DNA of 64,000 bases from the NCBI RefSeq assembly GCF_029892155.1, contig NZ_JARZAG010000032.1:1-64000 (forward strand), read 5' to 3'. Under the pieces are notes generated by a model. That model was not told the origin of the DNA. It saw only the letters and a list, made by a program, of their open reading frames with translations, and did no database searches. Each line of letters opens with the position of its first letter. The stretch's first letter is position 1. The translations under genes were made by a program, and so were the position numbers. Of this stretch, positions 24,690 through 33,178 are shown piece by piece. This DNA is from Kitasatospora sp. GAS204B. Its GTDB lineage: Bacteria; Actinomycetota; Actinomycetes; Streptomycetales; Streptomycetaceae.

Positions 24690-24878
24690 GGCGGTCTCCT
24701 CTAGTTCGTGACGCTGAGTGATGGACTTCGGGGGGTCTACTCCCGTTGGCGGAGGCTGTTTTTTCGGGGCCTGACCGGGGTCTGACGGAGGGTCGTTTCG
24801 GCGCCTTGAACGGGACCGTCGCGATGGCCCTCCGACGAGCCGTTCTTGCAGCTCATGGCGCGCTTTGCGCCTGCCGGT

Positions 24879-24960
24879 GAGGAGGCTGACGAGGCAGCTA
24901 GGAAACTGTCGTATTACCTAGGCGTAGAGGAGGTTTCCAAGTAGGCTCGTCAGCCTCCTC
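24879..24960. repeat. Nested 82-bp dyad next to the replication genes; candidate oriV
   Basis: Outer perfect arms GAGGAGGCTGACGAG (24879-24893) / 24946-24960, inner arms GGAAAC (24901-24906) / GTTTCC (24933-24938), and a central CCTAGG (24917-24922) all share the same centre at 24919.5. The dyad lies in the 291-bp gap just past the 3' end of the helicase gene. Confidence 0.7.
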
Positions 24961-24980
24961 ACTCGACCTCTCATGGAGCA

Positions 24981-26618
24981 CTAACCGTCACTGGAGAAGC
25001 GCATCCCCCGCCACGCTGTGTATTGAGCCGGCGGCGTCGGCCTAGCGCTCGCGAAGGTGTCCGCAAGGTACGGCGGGACCGGCGGCCGAGATAGCCCGTT
25101 CTGGTTCCGCATGAGCACCTTGGCCACCTTGAAGCGCTTGGTCTCCTCGTGGGATCCGAACCGGTCGGCGCCGGTCTTCTGACTCCATTCCTTCTGACCC
25201 TGAGTCTTGAGGAAGCTGTTCAGCTCGGTGAGCAGCTCGGTGGACATCACGTGGGCGTTCATGTCGGCGGTCAGGCACTCGTCCCAGAAGCGCATGATCA
25301 TGTCGGACTCGCCGCGCCACTGCCGGGTGGCTTCGAGGACCGCTGGCGGGTGCTTCGGCATCTTCCGTCCCGCGTCGTACCACCGGCGGGCACCAGCGAC
25401 GAGCCAGGACAGTACGGCCTCGCGCTGCCCCCGCCTCGCCATGCGGGCCTTGATGGCTGCGTCGCCAGCACGCTCGTAGTCGGCGGTCGGCTCGCCCTTG
25501 ACGAAGGTGTACGGGAAGGGGACCAGGGCGAGGCGCCGCCAGGTGCCGTGGTCGGTCTCGGCGACCATCGGCTTGTAGTTGGTGGTGATGACCAAGGTGT
25601 GGCTGGTCACCCACTGCACTTCGCGCTGATAGAGGTGACGGGCCTTCATCTGCGCGGTGCCGACCGCTTTCTTGAGCTGCACCACGTTCAGGCGGCGCCC
25701 CTCGGGCAACTCCTCGGCGAAGGCCAGCCGCGCGCCCTTGAGGGCCATCCGCTCCTCCTTGGCGTCCCGGTCGCCGGACAGGACCGCGTCGTCCAGGAAG
25801 GTGATGGCACCGGTCGTGGTCCGGCCGCCGAGTGCGAGGGTCAGGGAGTCGATGACCGTCGACTTGCCGTTCTCGCCGTCGCCGTGGAGCAAGACCATCA
25901 CGTCGTCGTCCGGTGTGTGACCGGTGATGCCCTGGCCGAAGCGCAGTTGGAGCCACTCGGCAACGTCGGGCTCGACGGCGGCGAGCGCCGCGACCCAGTC
26001 CTCGTGTGTGGCACTGGGGACATAGGCGGTGGGGATGTAGCGGGTCAGGTACCGGTCCGGGTCGTGGGGCAGGATCGTGCTGTCCCGCAGGTCCAACACG
26101 CCGTTCTCCACGGTGATCAGGTCGGGGTCGCGGTCGAAGTCCTCGCCGGGGACGAGGAGGATGCCGGCGGCGAGGTCGGTGAGTGCGCTGACGCGACCCT
26201 TGCTGGCGAGCCTGATGATGTCCTCATGCGGCACACCGAGGGTGGGCTGGGCGATCTGTCCGACGACCCACTGGGCGACGTACTGACGGACTTCGTCGCG
26301 GACGGTTTCGGGCTCGACCCGTTCCCAGACTCGGCTGTTCCAGCGCATCCACCCGAGCTGGGGGCACCAGCAGTACCAGCCGCGCAGGCACTCCTCGGCG
26401 ACCTGCTCGACGAAGAAGGTGTCGGTGACCGCGACGACGCCGGAGATGCTGCGGCTCTTCTTCGGCTTCTTATCGGACTTGGCAGCTTCTTCGGCCGGCG
26501 GCTCCGCGGGGGTCGGCTCAGGGGAAGAGGGCGCGGTCTTGTCTTGTCCGTCCATCCGGTCAGCCATCGCGGTCAGCATGGCGACGACGTCTGCGGACAT
26601 GGCGGTGTCGGCGCTCAT
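24981..26618 (-). CDS. D5/P4-family replication helicase (phage/plasmid primase-like, SF3 ATPase)
   Basis: 545 residues; the ATG overlaps the primase stop as ATGA. After an acidic, Pro-rich first 60 residues comes a D5_N-type domain, then an SF3 helicase core with Walker A GDGENGKST near 247-255, a Walker B-like FAEELPEG and an ITTNYKP sensor motif. Such proteins unwind the origin as hexamers. Together with the upstream prim-pol it should replicate the excised element. The dyad at 24879 lies just downstream. Confidence 0.85.
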   Translation of the reverse strand: MSADTAMSADVVAMLTAMADRMDGQDKTAPSSPEPTPAEPPAEEAAKSDKKPKKSRSISGVVAVTDTFFVEQVAEECLRGWYCWCPQLGWMRWNSRVWERVEPETVRDEVRQYVAQWVVGQIAQPTLGVPHEDIIRLASKGRVSALTDLAAGILLVPGEDFDRDPDLITVENGVLDLRDSTILPHDPDRYLTRYIPTAYVPSATHEDWVAALAAVEPDVAEWLQLRFGQGITGHTPDDDVMVLLHGDGENGKSTVIDSLTLALGGRTTTGAITFLDDAVLSGDRDAKEERMALKGARLAFAEELPEGRRLNVVQLKKAVGTAQMKARHLYQREVQWVTSHTLVITTNYKPMVAETDHGTWRRLALVPFPYTFVKGEPTADYERAGDAAIKARMARRGQREAVLSWLVAGARRWYDAGRKMPKHPPAVLEATRQWRGESDMIMRFWDECLTADMNAHVMSTELLTELNSFLKTQGQKEWSQKTGADRFGSHEETKRFKVAKVLMRNQNGLSRPPVPPYLADTFASARPTPPAQYTAWRGMRFSSDG

Positions 26619-27649
26619 GCTGCCCTCCCCTTGTTGATGCCGATCTTGATTCCCGAGCGGACCGCGGCTCTGGCCTCGCCGCCCGGCAGGCCCGCCGAGA
26701 CGGCGGCAGCGACCAGAAGGTTCTCAACCTCCGTCTCGGTGACCAGGCCGCCCGGGATGAAGCGGCCCAGGGCCCGCCCGGCAGCGTTGACGGTGTCGTT
26801 GCGGGTGCCGCTCTGGGCGGTCACCACACGTTCGACCTCGGCGCGGATGGCGGCGTTGACGTACTCGGCGCCCTTGGGCCGCTGGAGGCCGGCCAGCAGC
26901 TGCTTGGCGCTCTGCCGAGGCTGCTCAGCTTCGGGCGTCTGGTGGTGGCCGGTGCGCTTGAGGTCGGCCGCCAGCCAGTTGGGCAGCGGGGCGACGCTGC
27001 GACTGTCTCCGATCGCCCGGTAGACGCCCTTGCTCGTGACGGTGCCGGGGCAGATGCCGTATGCCCAGCCGGCTTTGACGTCGAGCTGCCAGCCGAGCCG
27101 GCTGGTGCTCTGCCTCCAGGTGTCGTCGGTCTGGTACCAGATCTGGACGCCGCCGCCCGGGGTGGCAGCGCACATCGTGGGAGGCGCGACGGTGGGCAGG
27201 GGCGCGTTGCGGATCCCGCAGAGCAGGCCCATGGTGTCCCAGCCGTCCCGGATCGAGTCGGGATTCAGGTCTGGGGGGAGCTGCAGGCCGGGGAGGCAGT
27301 CGCCGCTCTCGGGCTTCTGAATGTCGTGGCTGTCGACGTCCAGGATCAGCAGCTTGGACGGCTTCATGGCGACCGCGATCCCGGCGTCCTGGAGGTGGTG
27401 GCACCAACGTTCAACGGTCTCGGGGTTGTTGGTAGCGGCTCGCACGCCGTGGCACCAGCGGCCGGCGGGGATGCAGGGGCAGTCGTCGGCGGTGTGCTCG
27501 ATGTACTCGGGGTTGGGCTTGTCGGGGGTGCCGCGGTAGCAACGGTCGCAGCCTCGGGGTGGGATCTTGCCGCCGGGGATCAGCAGGTGGACGTACCAGC
27601 CCTGGCTGATGCACCAGAGGGCGGCATTGAGCGGGCGGGGCACGTTCAC
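26615..27649 (-). CDS. Bifunctional DNA primase/polymerase (RepPP-type)
   Basis: 344 residues from GTG 27649 (GTGA overlap with the previous gene). Archaeo-eukaryotic primase features: a cysteine-rich start (CDRCYRG, CPCIPAGRWCHG), the catalytic LILDVDSHD near residues 100-108, GGGVQIWYQ and a basic C-terminal helical domain. In AICEs of the RepPP class this enzyme starts replication of the excised circle. It acts with the helicase encoded just downstream. Confidence 0.85.
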   Translation of the reverse strand: MNVPRPLNAALWCISQGWYVHLLIPGGKIPPRGCDRCYRGTPDKPNPEYIEHTADDCPCIPAGRWCHGVRAATNNPETVERWCHHLQDAGIAVAMKPSKLLILDVDSHDIQKPESGDCLPGLQLPPDLNPDSIRDGWDTMGLLCGIRNAPLPTVAPPTMCAATPGGGVQIWYQTDDTWRQSTSRLGWQLDVKAGWAYGICPGTVTSKGVYRAIGDSRSVAPLPNWLAADLKRTGHHQTPEAEQPRQSAKQLLAGLQRPKGAEYVNAAIRAEVERVVTAQSGTRNDTVNAAGRALGRFIPGGLVTETEVENLLVAAAVSAGLPGGEARAAVRSGIKIGINKGRAA

Positions 27650-28065
27650 GCTGCCTCCCGCTTCGCCTTGGCGACGTCGTCGGCGAGTGCGGTGACGGCG
27701 GCACAGATTCGGCGTCCGGCAGCCCGGGCGGCGCGGTCGGAGGGCTGCTCCTCCAACATGGCGCGCACGGTACCGAGGACGATGTGGAAGCGGGCGCGAG
27801 TCTCGTTGGCGTCCGGGTGGGTCTCGGTAAGCAGGGCAGTGCGGGCCGCGTGGCTGCGGGGCACGGGCCAGTCGCTGGGGTGCTGCTCGGGGGTGGCCGC
27901 CGCGCCCTTCGGGCGGCCGTGGTTGGTGGACAAGTCCTTCTCCGGGGGCTGGACGGGGTAGGGGGCGCCGGGGTGGGCGAGGGTGGTCCCGGCGGTGGGG
28001 TGCGCCCCGGAGGGCTGCCGCGACGTCAGCCGCGGCAGCTCCCGGAGGTTGAGCGTCTGGATCAC
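27646..28065 (-). CDS. Small replication-operon protein
   Basis: 139 residues from GTG 28065 (GTGA overlap). A Pro-rich, low-complexity first half ends in THPDANETRARFHIVLGTVRAMLEEQ and an Ala/Arg helical tail. Tight coupling at both ends suggests an accessory replication protein; no domain recognised. Confidence 0.6.
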   Translation of the reverse strand: MIQTLNLRELPRLTSRQPSGAHPTAGTTLAHPGAPYPVQPPEKDLSTNHGRPKGAAATPEQHPSDWPVPRSHAARTALLTETHPDANETRARFHIVLGTVRAMLEEQPSDRAARAAGRRICAAVTALADDVAKAKREAA

Positions 28066-28304
28066 GGGCGGTCGCCGCCGTCGACGGCGTCGGCGATGGC
28101 CTGGTACGGGTCGTCCACGTCGATCAGCGGGCGGCCGGACAGCCCCCAGCGGATGACCTCGACGGCGTACTCGCGGCTGATCCGGCCGGGCGAGAACCCG
28201 ACGATCAGCGTGTCGTCGTCGATCCACGTGGTGCGGATCGCGTACTCCGACTCGGAGTTGAGGCAGGGGATGAACCCGGCCCTGGCGGGCTTGAGCTCGG
28301 TCAT
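28062..28304 (-). CDS. Small replication-operon protein (80 aa)
   Basis: ATG 28304 is favoured by an 8-nt spacing to GAGGAG; GTG 28310 would overlap the upstream stop. Beta-rich (SEYAIRTTWIDDDTLIVGFS) with an acidic end. Unknown function. Confidence 0.6.
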   Translation of the reverse strand: MTELKPARAGFIPCLNSESEYAIRTTWIDDDTLIVGFSPGRISREYAVEVIRWGLSGRPLIDVDDPYQAIADAVDGGDRP

Positions 28305-28306
28305 GG

Positions 28307-28621
28307 TCACCGCTCCTCCTCGATGGTGATGAGGGCGACGGCCAGGGCGCGGAGCACGCGGGGCCTGGTCTCGTGGTCGGCCCAGGCGGCGATCGCGGCG
28401 GCCGGGTTGTCGGCGCGGAACACTTCGACGAAGTGGTCGAAGTCAGCCGCGGTGAAGCCGATGCTGGCGAAGAGCTCGCCGAGCTCGATGGCCTCGGCGT
28501 CCGCGACGAGCGTGGCCCGCCTGAACGCCGGCCCGATCAGCCGGTTGGCGTCGGCGTCGCTGATCGCGGCGCGGAGAAGTTCCGGGGACGCTATGACGTT
28601 GGTGCTGCGTCGTGCTTTCAT
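28307..28621 (-). CDS. Small replication-operon protein (104 aa)
   Basis: ATG 28621 (MKARRSTNVIASPELLRAAI); longer readings lack a plausible start. Acidic helical protein with repeated Ala/Asp/Glu segments (FTAADFDHFVEVFRADNPA). Probably first gene of the leftward replication operon. Confidence 0.6.
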   Translation of the reverse strand: MKARRSTNVIASPELLRAAISDADANRLIGPAFRRATLVADAEAIELGELFASIGFTAADFDHFVEVFRADNPAAAIAAWADHETRPRVLRALAVALITIEEER

Positions 28622-28670
28622 GGACGCATCACGTCCTTCCTGGAAGTTCGCTGGGTTGCGACGGACGGAC

Positions 28671-28706
28671 AGCCCCGGAGACTGCTTGGCGGTGGAAACC
28701 GGGGCT
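28671..28706 (-). terminator. Hairpin between the xis-like and replication genes
   Basis: AGCCCCGG (28671-28678) pairs with CCGGGGCT (28699-28706) across a 20-nt loop. It lies downstream of the xis-like genes and upstream of the replication operon; there is no T run. Confidence 0.35.
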
Positions 28707-28800
28707 TCGTCACGTCCGGGTGGAACGTGGGGCCCTTGCTTGCTCGGCGGTGCTGAAGACACCGGCGCGCAGGTGGGGGCCGTTTCCGTTGCTAGGCCGA

Positions 28801-29037
28801 TTACGCGGCGTCAGTGGCTCGACGAGCCGTGTCCGGCATGAGGCCGAGGACACGGAGCAGATCCGCGGTCACCACGCGGTAGGACCGGCCAACTCGGATG
28901 ACCTTGCAGGGGAACTGTCCTGAGCGGGCCAGGGAGTACGAAGTCGTGCGGCCCAGGCCGAAGGCCTTCCCCGCAGTCTCGACGTCCACGGTCGGCGGAA
29001 GATCGAGCAGGTCACGAGTGAGGATGCTGTCGTTCAT
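28801..29037 (-). CDS. Excisionase-like small HTH protein (second copy)
   Basis: 78 residues from ATG 29037 (GTG 29040 possible). A MerR-like winged helix: TVDVETAGKAFGLGRTTSYSL, then a GRSYRVVTADLLRVLG wing/helix. It overlaps the preceding HTH gene; one of the two, or both, should be the Xis that directs the integrase to excision. Confidence 0.7.
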   Translation of the reverse strand: MNDSILTRDLLDLPPTVDVETAGKAFGLGRTTSYSLARSGQFPCKVIRVGRSYRVVTADLLRVLGLMPDTARRATDAA

Positions 29038-29261
29038 CACGCGGCCTCAACAGCGCGCTCGCTGAGCCAACGCTCAACGCTGCTGCGCGGATAGCGAATA
29101 CGGCCGCCTCGCCCCGGAGAGAGCTTGATGAATGCCGGTCCGGTGCCCTTCCACCGCTTGTCCTTCAGCGTGGAGACGGTGAGCCTCGTAAGGCGACCCG
29201 CTTCGGCCGGAGTCAGGTACTCATCCTGAACTGGGAGCTCAGATTGCTCTGATTGCAACAC
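29037..29261 (-). CDS. Excisionase-like small HTH protein (first copy)
   Basis: 74 residues. LTPAEAGRLTRLTVSTLKDKRWKGTGPAFIKL then GRIRYPRSSVERWLSE is the HTH_17/excisionase pattern common beside AICE integrases. It starts GTG or TTG near 29261 after AAAGGAG. Transcribed away from the XRE regulator, with an operator palindrome between them. Confidence 0.75.
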   Translation of the reverse strand: MLQSEQSELPVQDEYLTPAEAGRLTRLTVSTLKDKRWKGTGPAFIKLSPGRGGRIRYPRSSVERWLSERAVEAA

Positions 29262-29309
29262 AGACTCCTTTCATAGGAGTTTCCGATCCCATGTCCGGAA
29301 CAGTACGCG

Positions 29310-29334
29310 CCTGTCTTGCCACTTGCAAGACAGG
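29310..29334. promoter_or_regulatory. Perfect 10-bp palindromic operator upstream of the XRE gene
   Basis: CCTGTCTTGC (29310-29319) and GCAAGACAGG (29325-29334) flank a 5-bp spacer, between the divergent xis-like and XRE genes. Confidence 0.7.
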
Positions 29335-29350
29335 ATGCGAAGATTCGAAG

Positions 29351-30076
29351 ATGGAAGAAGTCGAACCGACCAAGTCGCGACGCGCTAACTCTCTGGGGCC
29401 GACCGGCAACCGAGTAGCGGAGAACCTGGCACGCATCCGCAAGGAGCGCGGCCTCACGACGGGCCAGGTCGTGGCAGTCATGGCGGAGCTCGGCCGTCCA
29501 ATCCCAGCGACGGGAGTAACGAAGATCGAGCTGGGTGACCGACGCGTCGATGTCGATGACTTGGTGGCACTCGCGGTTGCGCTCAACGTCTCCCCGTTGA
29601 CGCTGCTGCTGCCCCCGACCTCGAACAACGAGCAGGTTGCCCTGACAGACAACTGCCAGGTGAGTAGTCGCACGGCATGGCAGTGGGCCGAGGGACAGCG
29701 GACCGCGATGGATTGGGAGCCTGGAGAGGACGTCAGCCTGGCGGCCCCCGGTGCGGACCCCGCGATTCCGTTGAGGGCATACGAACGGGATCAGGAGTTC
29801 GGACGGCAACAGGCTGCTTACCTAGCCCTTGCACAGCCCGAGGTGCGCCGGCGAGCTACGCAACACTCTGCTATCAGGATCGTCCGGGACCTGGAAGACG
29901 TCATTGCAGACCTGGTTGCGCCCTCACCTGACATGGACCGTGCTGGTCTTGCAGCCCTGAACCGTATGGCCCGCCGCCGGCATCAGCAGCTGGGCATCGA
30001 ACTCGAAGAGATCAGCGAGCAGCTCCCGCCGGTGCACCCTGGAGTCCCGGCCTCCGACGGCACCGACGAGGGATGA
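29351..30076 (+). CDS. XRE-family regulator of the integration module
   Basis: 241 residues from ATG 29351. An upstream frame start at 29291 is rejected because it would place the operator palindrome inside the gene. The helix-turn-helix spans about residues 20-70 (NRVAENLARIRKERGLTTGQ, then TGVTKIELGDRRVDVDDLV). The C-terminal 150 residues are helical and acidic. Its stop overlaps the integrase start (ATGA), so regulator and integrase are coexpressed and probably autoregulated. Confidence 0.8.
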   Translation: MEEVEPTKSRRANSLGPTGNRVAENLARIRKERGLTTGQVVAVMAELGRPIPATGVTKIELGDRRVDVDDLVALAVALNVSPLTLLLPPTSNNEQVALTDNCQVSSRTAWQWAEGQRTAMDWEPGEDVSLAAPGADPAIPLRAYERDQEFGRQQAAYLALAQPEVRRRATQHSAIRIVRDLEDVIADLVAPSPDMDRAGLAALNRMARRRHQQLGIELEEISEQLPPVHPGVPASDGTDEG

Positions 30077-31677
30077 CTGTGGGCGCTTCTCGTCGTGGTG
30101 GTGCTGTCTATAAGCGGTGCGAATGCCGCGGCACGGATGGCAAGTTGCTCGGCGCCGGCTGCACGTTGCTGGCGAAGAAGAACCACGGCTCGCCGGCGAT
30201 CCGGCAGGAGCTGCCAGCTGACCGCGAGGGCAAGCGCCGGACCTTCCGCCGCACCGGCTTTGAGAGCGTCACCAAGGCCCAGGAAGCCCTCGACAAGGTC
30301 CGCGCGATCCTCGACATGGCCAAGGGTGACGAGGACGCCGCGCAGCGCGTCAGCGACCTACTGGTGGAGGTCGCCAAGACCCGGGCACCGATCCCAGATA
30401 CCGCCGAGGTTCAGCGTCGGCTCGGCGTCGGGGTGCCGCTCGACGGCAAGATGACCGTCGGCGACTGGCTCGACAAGTGGCTCGCCACCAAGAAGACCCG
30501 GAAGACCACCACCAACGGCTATGAGTCCCACGTGCGCGTGCACTTGAAGCCGCACCTTGGGCACCTGCGCCTGGACCGGTTGAACGTCGGCCACCTGGTC
30601 GAGATGTTCGACGCGATCGCCGACGAGAACGAGGTGATCGAGGCTGAGAACCAGGCTCGTCGCGAGCAGGTTGAGCGGACGCGGGCTGGGAAGCCGGGTG
30701 CTCCGAAGGCTGCAGAGAAGGCCCAGCTGGAGGCGGAGCGCGCGAAGCTCGCCGAGATGAAGCCGTTCCGCCGGATCACCGGGCCAGCCACCCGGCAGCG
30801 GATCCGGTCGACGCTGAGGATCGCACTGAACGCTGCGATCGCCCGCCAGCTGATCACGTTCAATCCGGCGAAGCACGTCGAGATGACATCGGGGCAGCGG
30901 CCGAAGGCTGTGTTGTGGACCGAGCAGCATGTCGAGCGCTGGCGGGCGACGGGGGAGAAGCCGTCGGCGGTGATGGTGTGGACGCTGCCGCAGCTCGGCA
31001 AGTTCCTTGACGCGGCGGAGGACGATCGGCTCTACGCCTTCTATCACTTGATCGCCTTCCGGGGTCTTCGCCGCGGCGAAGGCGTGGGGCAAGACTGGGT
31101 GAACATCGACTTGGACCGGGCGGAGTTGACCGTCTCGAAGGAGATCGTGCAGGACGGCTGGACGCCGATCGAGACGGATCCGAAGACCGACGGCAGCGCG
31201 GACACGATCGGCCTCGACGACGTCACCGTGCAGGTGTTGCGGGAGCACCGGGTTCGCCAGCTCGCGGAGCGGGATGCCCAGTTGGTGGCGCGGGCGGACT
31301 ACTTGGCGGCCGGCGGCGATCCGGAGAAGGCACCGAGCTGGACGGACACCGGGAAGGTGTTCACGCGCGAGGACGGGACGTGGCTGCACCCGGAGATGGT
31401 GTCGGACACGTTCCGCCGGATCTGCGAGTCAGCCGACCTGCCGCCGATCAATCTGCGGGATCTGCGCCACCAGGCTGCCACGGTGATTCATGCGGGCGGT
31501 GGTGACCTCCACGTCATCAAGGAGGTGCTGCGGCACAACACGATCAAGCTCGCGAGCGACACCTACACCTCGCTGCTGCGCGAGGTCGACAAGGAGGTGG
31601 CGAACCGGGCGGCGGGGATGGTGCCACGGGCGCGTCGGGGGCCGGCCGCAGGGAGCGGGGAGGCCTTGGCCGGGTAG
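30073..31677 (+). CDS. Site-specific tyrosine integrase of the AICE
   Basis: 534 residues. A basic, cysteine-containing start (YKRCECRG) and an AP2-like arm-binding region precede the core-binding domain (VGDWLDKWLATKKTRKT) and a catalytic domain with R333 (GLRRGE), R465 in LRDLRH, H488 (VLRHNT) and nucleophile Y498 (SDTYTSLL). The usual first His of HxxR is Arg462, as in several actinobacterial integrases. It lies 1.5 kb from attR; before the IS insertion the gap was about 220 bp. It should recombine the 116-bp tRNA-Lys repeats. Confidence 0.93.
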   Translation: MTVGASRRGGAVYKRCECRGTDGKLLGAGCTLLAKKNHGSPAIRQELPADREGKRRTFRRTGFESVTKAQEALDKVRAILDMAKGDEDAAQRVSDLLVEVAKTRAPIPDTAEVQRRLGVGVPLDGKMTVGDWLDKWLATKKTRKTTTNGYESHVRVHLKPHLGHLRLDRLNVGHLVEMFDAIADENEVIEAENQARREQVERTRAGKPGAPKAAEKAQLEAERAKLAEMKPFRRITGPATRQRIRSTLRIALNAAIARQLITFNPAKHVEMTSGQRPKAVLWTEQHVERWRATGEKPSAVMVWTLPQLGKFLDAAEDDRLYAFYHLIAFRGLRRGEGVGQDWVNIDLDRAELTVSKEIVQDGWTPIETDPKTDGSADTIGLDDVTVQVLREHRVRQLAERDAQLVARADYLAAGGDPEKAPSWTDTGKVFTREDGTWLHPEMVSDTFRRICESADLPPINLRDLRHQAATVIHAGGGDLHVIKEVLRHNTIKLASDTYTSLLREVDKEVANRAAGMVPRARRGPAAGSGEALAG

Positions 31678-31721
31678 GCTTGGGGGTGAGCGTACGAGGC
31701 CTCGTCACTGCAGCTTAGGTT

Positions 31722-33005
31722 CTAGGGATCGTTGCAACACCCCAGCTCAAGGGGTGCGATGTTCGAGATCCGAGAGAACCGGACGGTGGCTCAGGGGCGA
31801 AGGACCCTGGTCCGTGAGCGGGAGGAATACTTCCGGCTCATGGACCAGGGTCTGAGCAGCCTCGAAGCGTGCAAACGCGTCGGGATCAACTACCGGACGG
31901 GCAAGCGGTGGCGTAATGGCCGCAACGCATCGGGCAAGGACAAGGCCAGACCACCGGTTCTGGCGCCACTGCCGACTCTGGGCCCGTCGCGGTATCTGCG
32001 CGAGGCGGATCGAATCCACATCGCCGACCGGCTACGCGAGAAGGCCTCCATCCGCACGATCGCCGCGGAACTCGGCCGCAGCCCGTCCACGATCAGCCGC
32101 GAGATCAAGCGCAACAGCCACCCGGAGAGCGGCGCTTACCGGCCGCATGCGGCCCAGGCCCGGGCGGACGCCCGCCGGCCACGGCCCAAGCCCGGCAAGG
32201 TCGGCCAGAACCCCGAGCTGCGGGACTTCATCCAGCACCGCCTGGACCGCAAGTGGAGCCCGGAACAGATCTGCCAGGCTCTGCGGGACACCTTTCCCGA
32301 GCGGCCGGAGATGCACGTGGTCCACGAGACGGTCTACCAGGCCCTCTACGTCCAAGGACGGGGCGAACTGCGCCGCGAGTTGGCCAGTGCCCTGCGGACC
32401 GGCCGGGCACGGCGCAAGCCGCACCGCCAGGCCGCCTGCCGCCAGCCCCGGTTCGCCACCCCGATGGTCATGATCAGCGAACGCCCGGCCGAGGCCGAGG
32501 ACCGGGCCGTCCCGGGCCATTGGGAGGGCGACCTGATCATCGGCAAGGACGGTGCCTCCGCCATCGGCACCCTGGTCGAGCGGGCCACCCGTTACGTGAT
32601 GCTCCTGCAACTGCCGAACGGCCGCACGGCCGAGCACGTGCGCGATGCCCTCGTGGAGACCGTGCAGACCCTGCCTACTCATCTGGTGAGGTCGCTGACC
32701 TGGGACCAGGGCGCCGAGATGGCCGCCCATGGATCGTTCACCGTCGCCACCGGCGTCCCCGTCTATTTCTGCGATCCCGCCAGTCCATGGCAACGCGGCT
32801 CGAACGAGAACACGAACGGCCTGCTGCGGCAGTACTTCCCCAAGGGCACCGACCTGTCAGCCCACAGTCCAGAGCACCTGGCCGCCGTCGCTGCCGAGCT
32901 CAACGGCCGCCCACGCAAAACGCTCGGCTGGGAAACCCCAGCCGAGCGCCTGCATAAACTGCTCGCGGCCTGATCAAACCGACCACGTGTTGCAACGACC
33001 CCTAG
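31722..33005 (+). mobile_element. Complete IS30-family insertion sequence
   Basis: 1284 bp bounded by near-perfect inverted repeats CTAGGGATCGTTGCAACAC (31722-31740) and its partner at 32987-33005, with one mismatch. The outer CTAG at both ends is palindromic, so it is either part of the repeat or a 4-bp target duplication. The single transposase gene is intact. Confidence 0.9.
31759..32973 (+). CDS. IS30-family transposase
   Basis: 404 residues from ATG 31759; earlier in-frame codons lie inside the terminal repeat. An N-terminal HTH (GLSSLEACKRVGINYRTGKR) and an HTH_38 segment (ASIRTIAAELGRSPSTISRE) bind the ends. The DDE core shows HWEGDLIIG, LTWDQGAEM and SNENTNGLL. Length and motifs are normal for the family. 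Confidence 0.93.
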   Translation: MFEIRENRTVAQGRRTLVREREEYFRLMDQGLSSLEACKRVGINYRTGKRWRNGRNASGKDKARPPVLAPLPTLGPSRYLREADRIHIADRLREKASIRTIAAELGRSPSTISREIKRNSHPESGAYRPHAAQARADARRPRPKPGKVGQNPELRDFIQHRLDRKWSPEQICQALRDTFPERPEMHVVHETVYQALYVQGRGELRRELASALRTGRARRKPHRQAACRQPRFATPMVMISERPAEAEDRAVPGHWEGDLIIGKDGASAIGTLVERATRYVMLLQLPNGRTAEHVRDALVETVQTLPTHLVRSLTWDQGAEMAAHGSFTVATGVPVYFCDPASPWQRGSNENTNGLLRQYFPKGTDLSAHSPEHLAAVAAELNGRPRKTLGWETPAERLHKLLAA

Positions 33006-33028
33006 AAACCGCCCAGGTGGCGGGGCCT

Positions 33029-33053
33029 TTCTGCTGGCCCACTGCTGGCCCGA
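33029..33053 (+). repeat. Right candidate integrase arm-type site
   Basis: Same 25-bp doubled CTGCTGGCCC block as 3831-3855, one mismatch, direct orientation, 125 bp before the attR repeat. Confidence 0.6.
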
Positions 33054-33178
33054 ATGCTCCATAACGGGGCGTCATTCAACCCGTCAGAGCCGGACGGGGT
33101 GGCACGGGAAAGGGCCGTTGACCTGCACTGGAGAGCATTCGGTGACACTGAGCATCACAGCCCACCATGAGCAGACTT

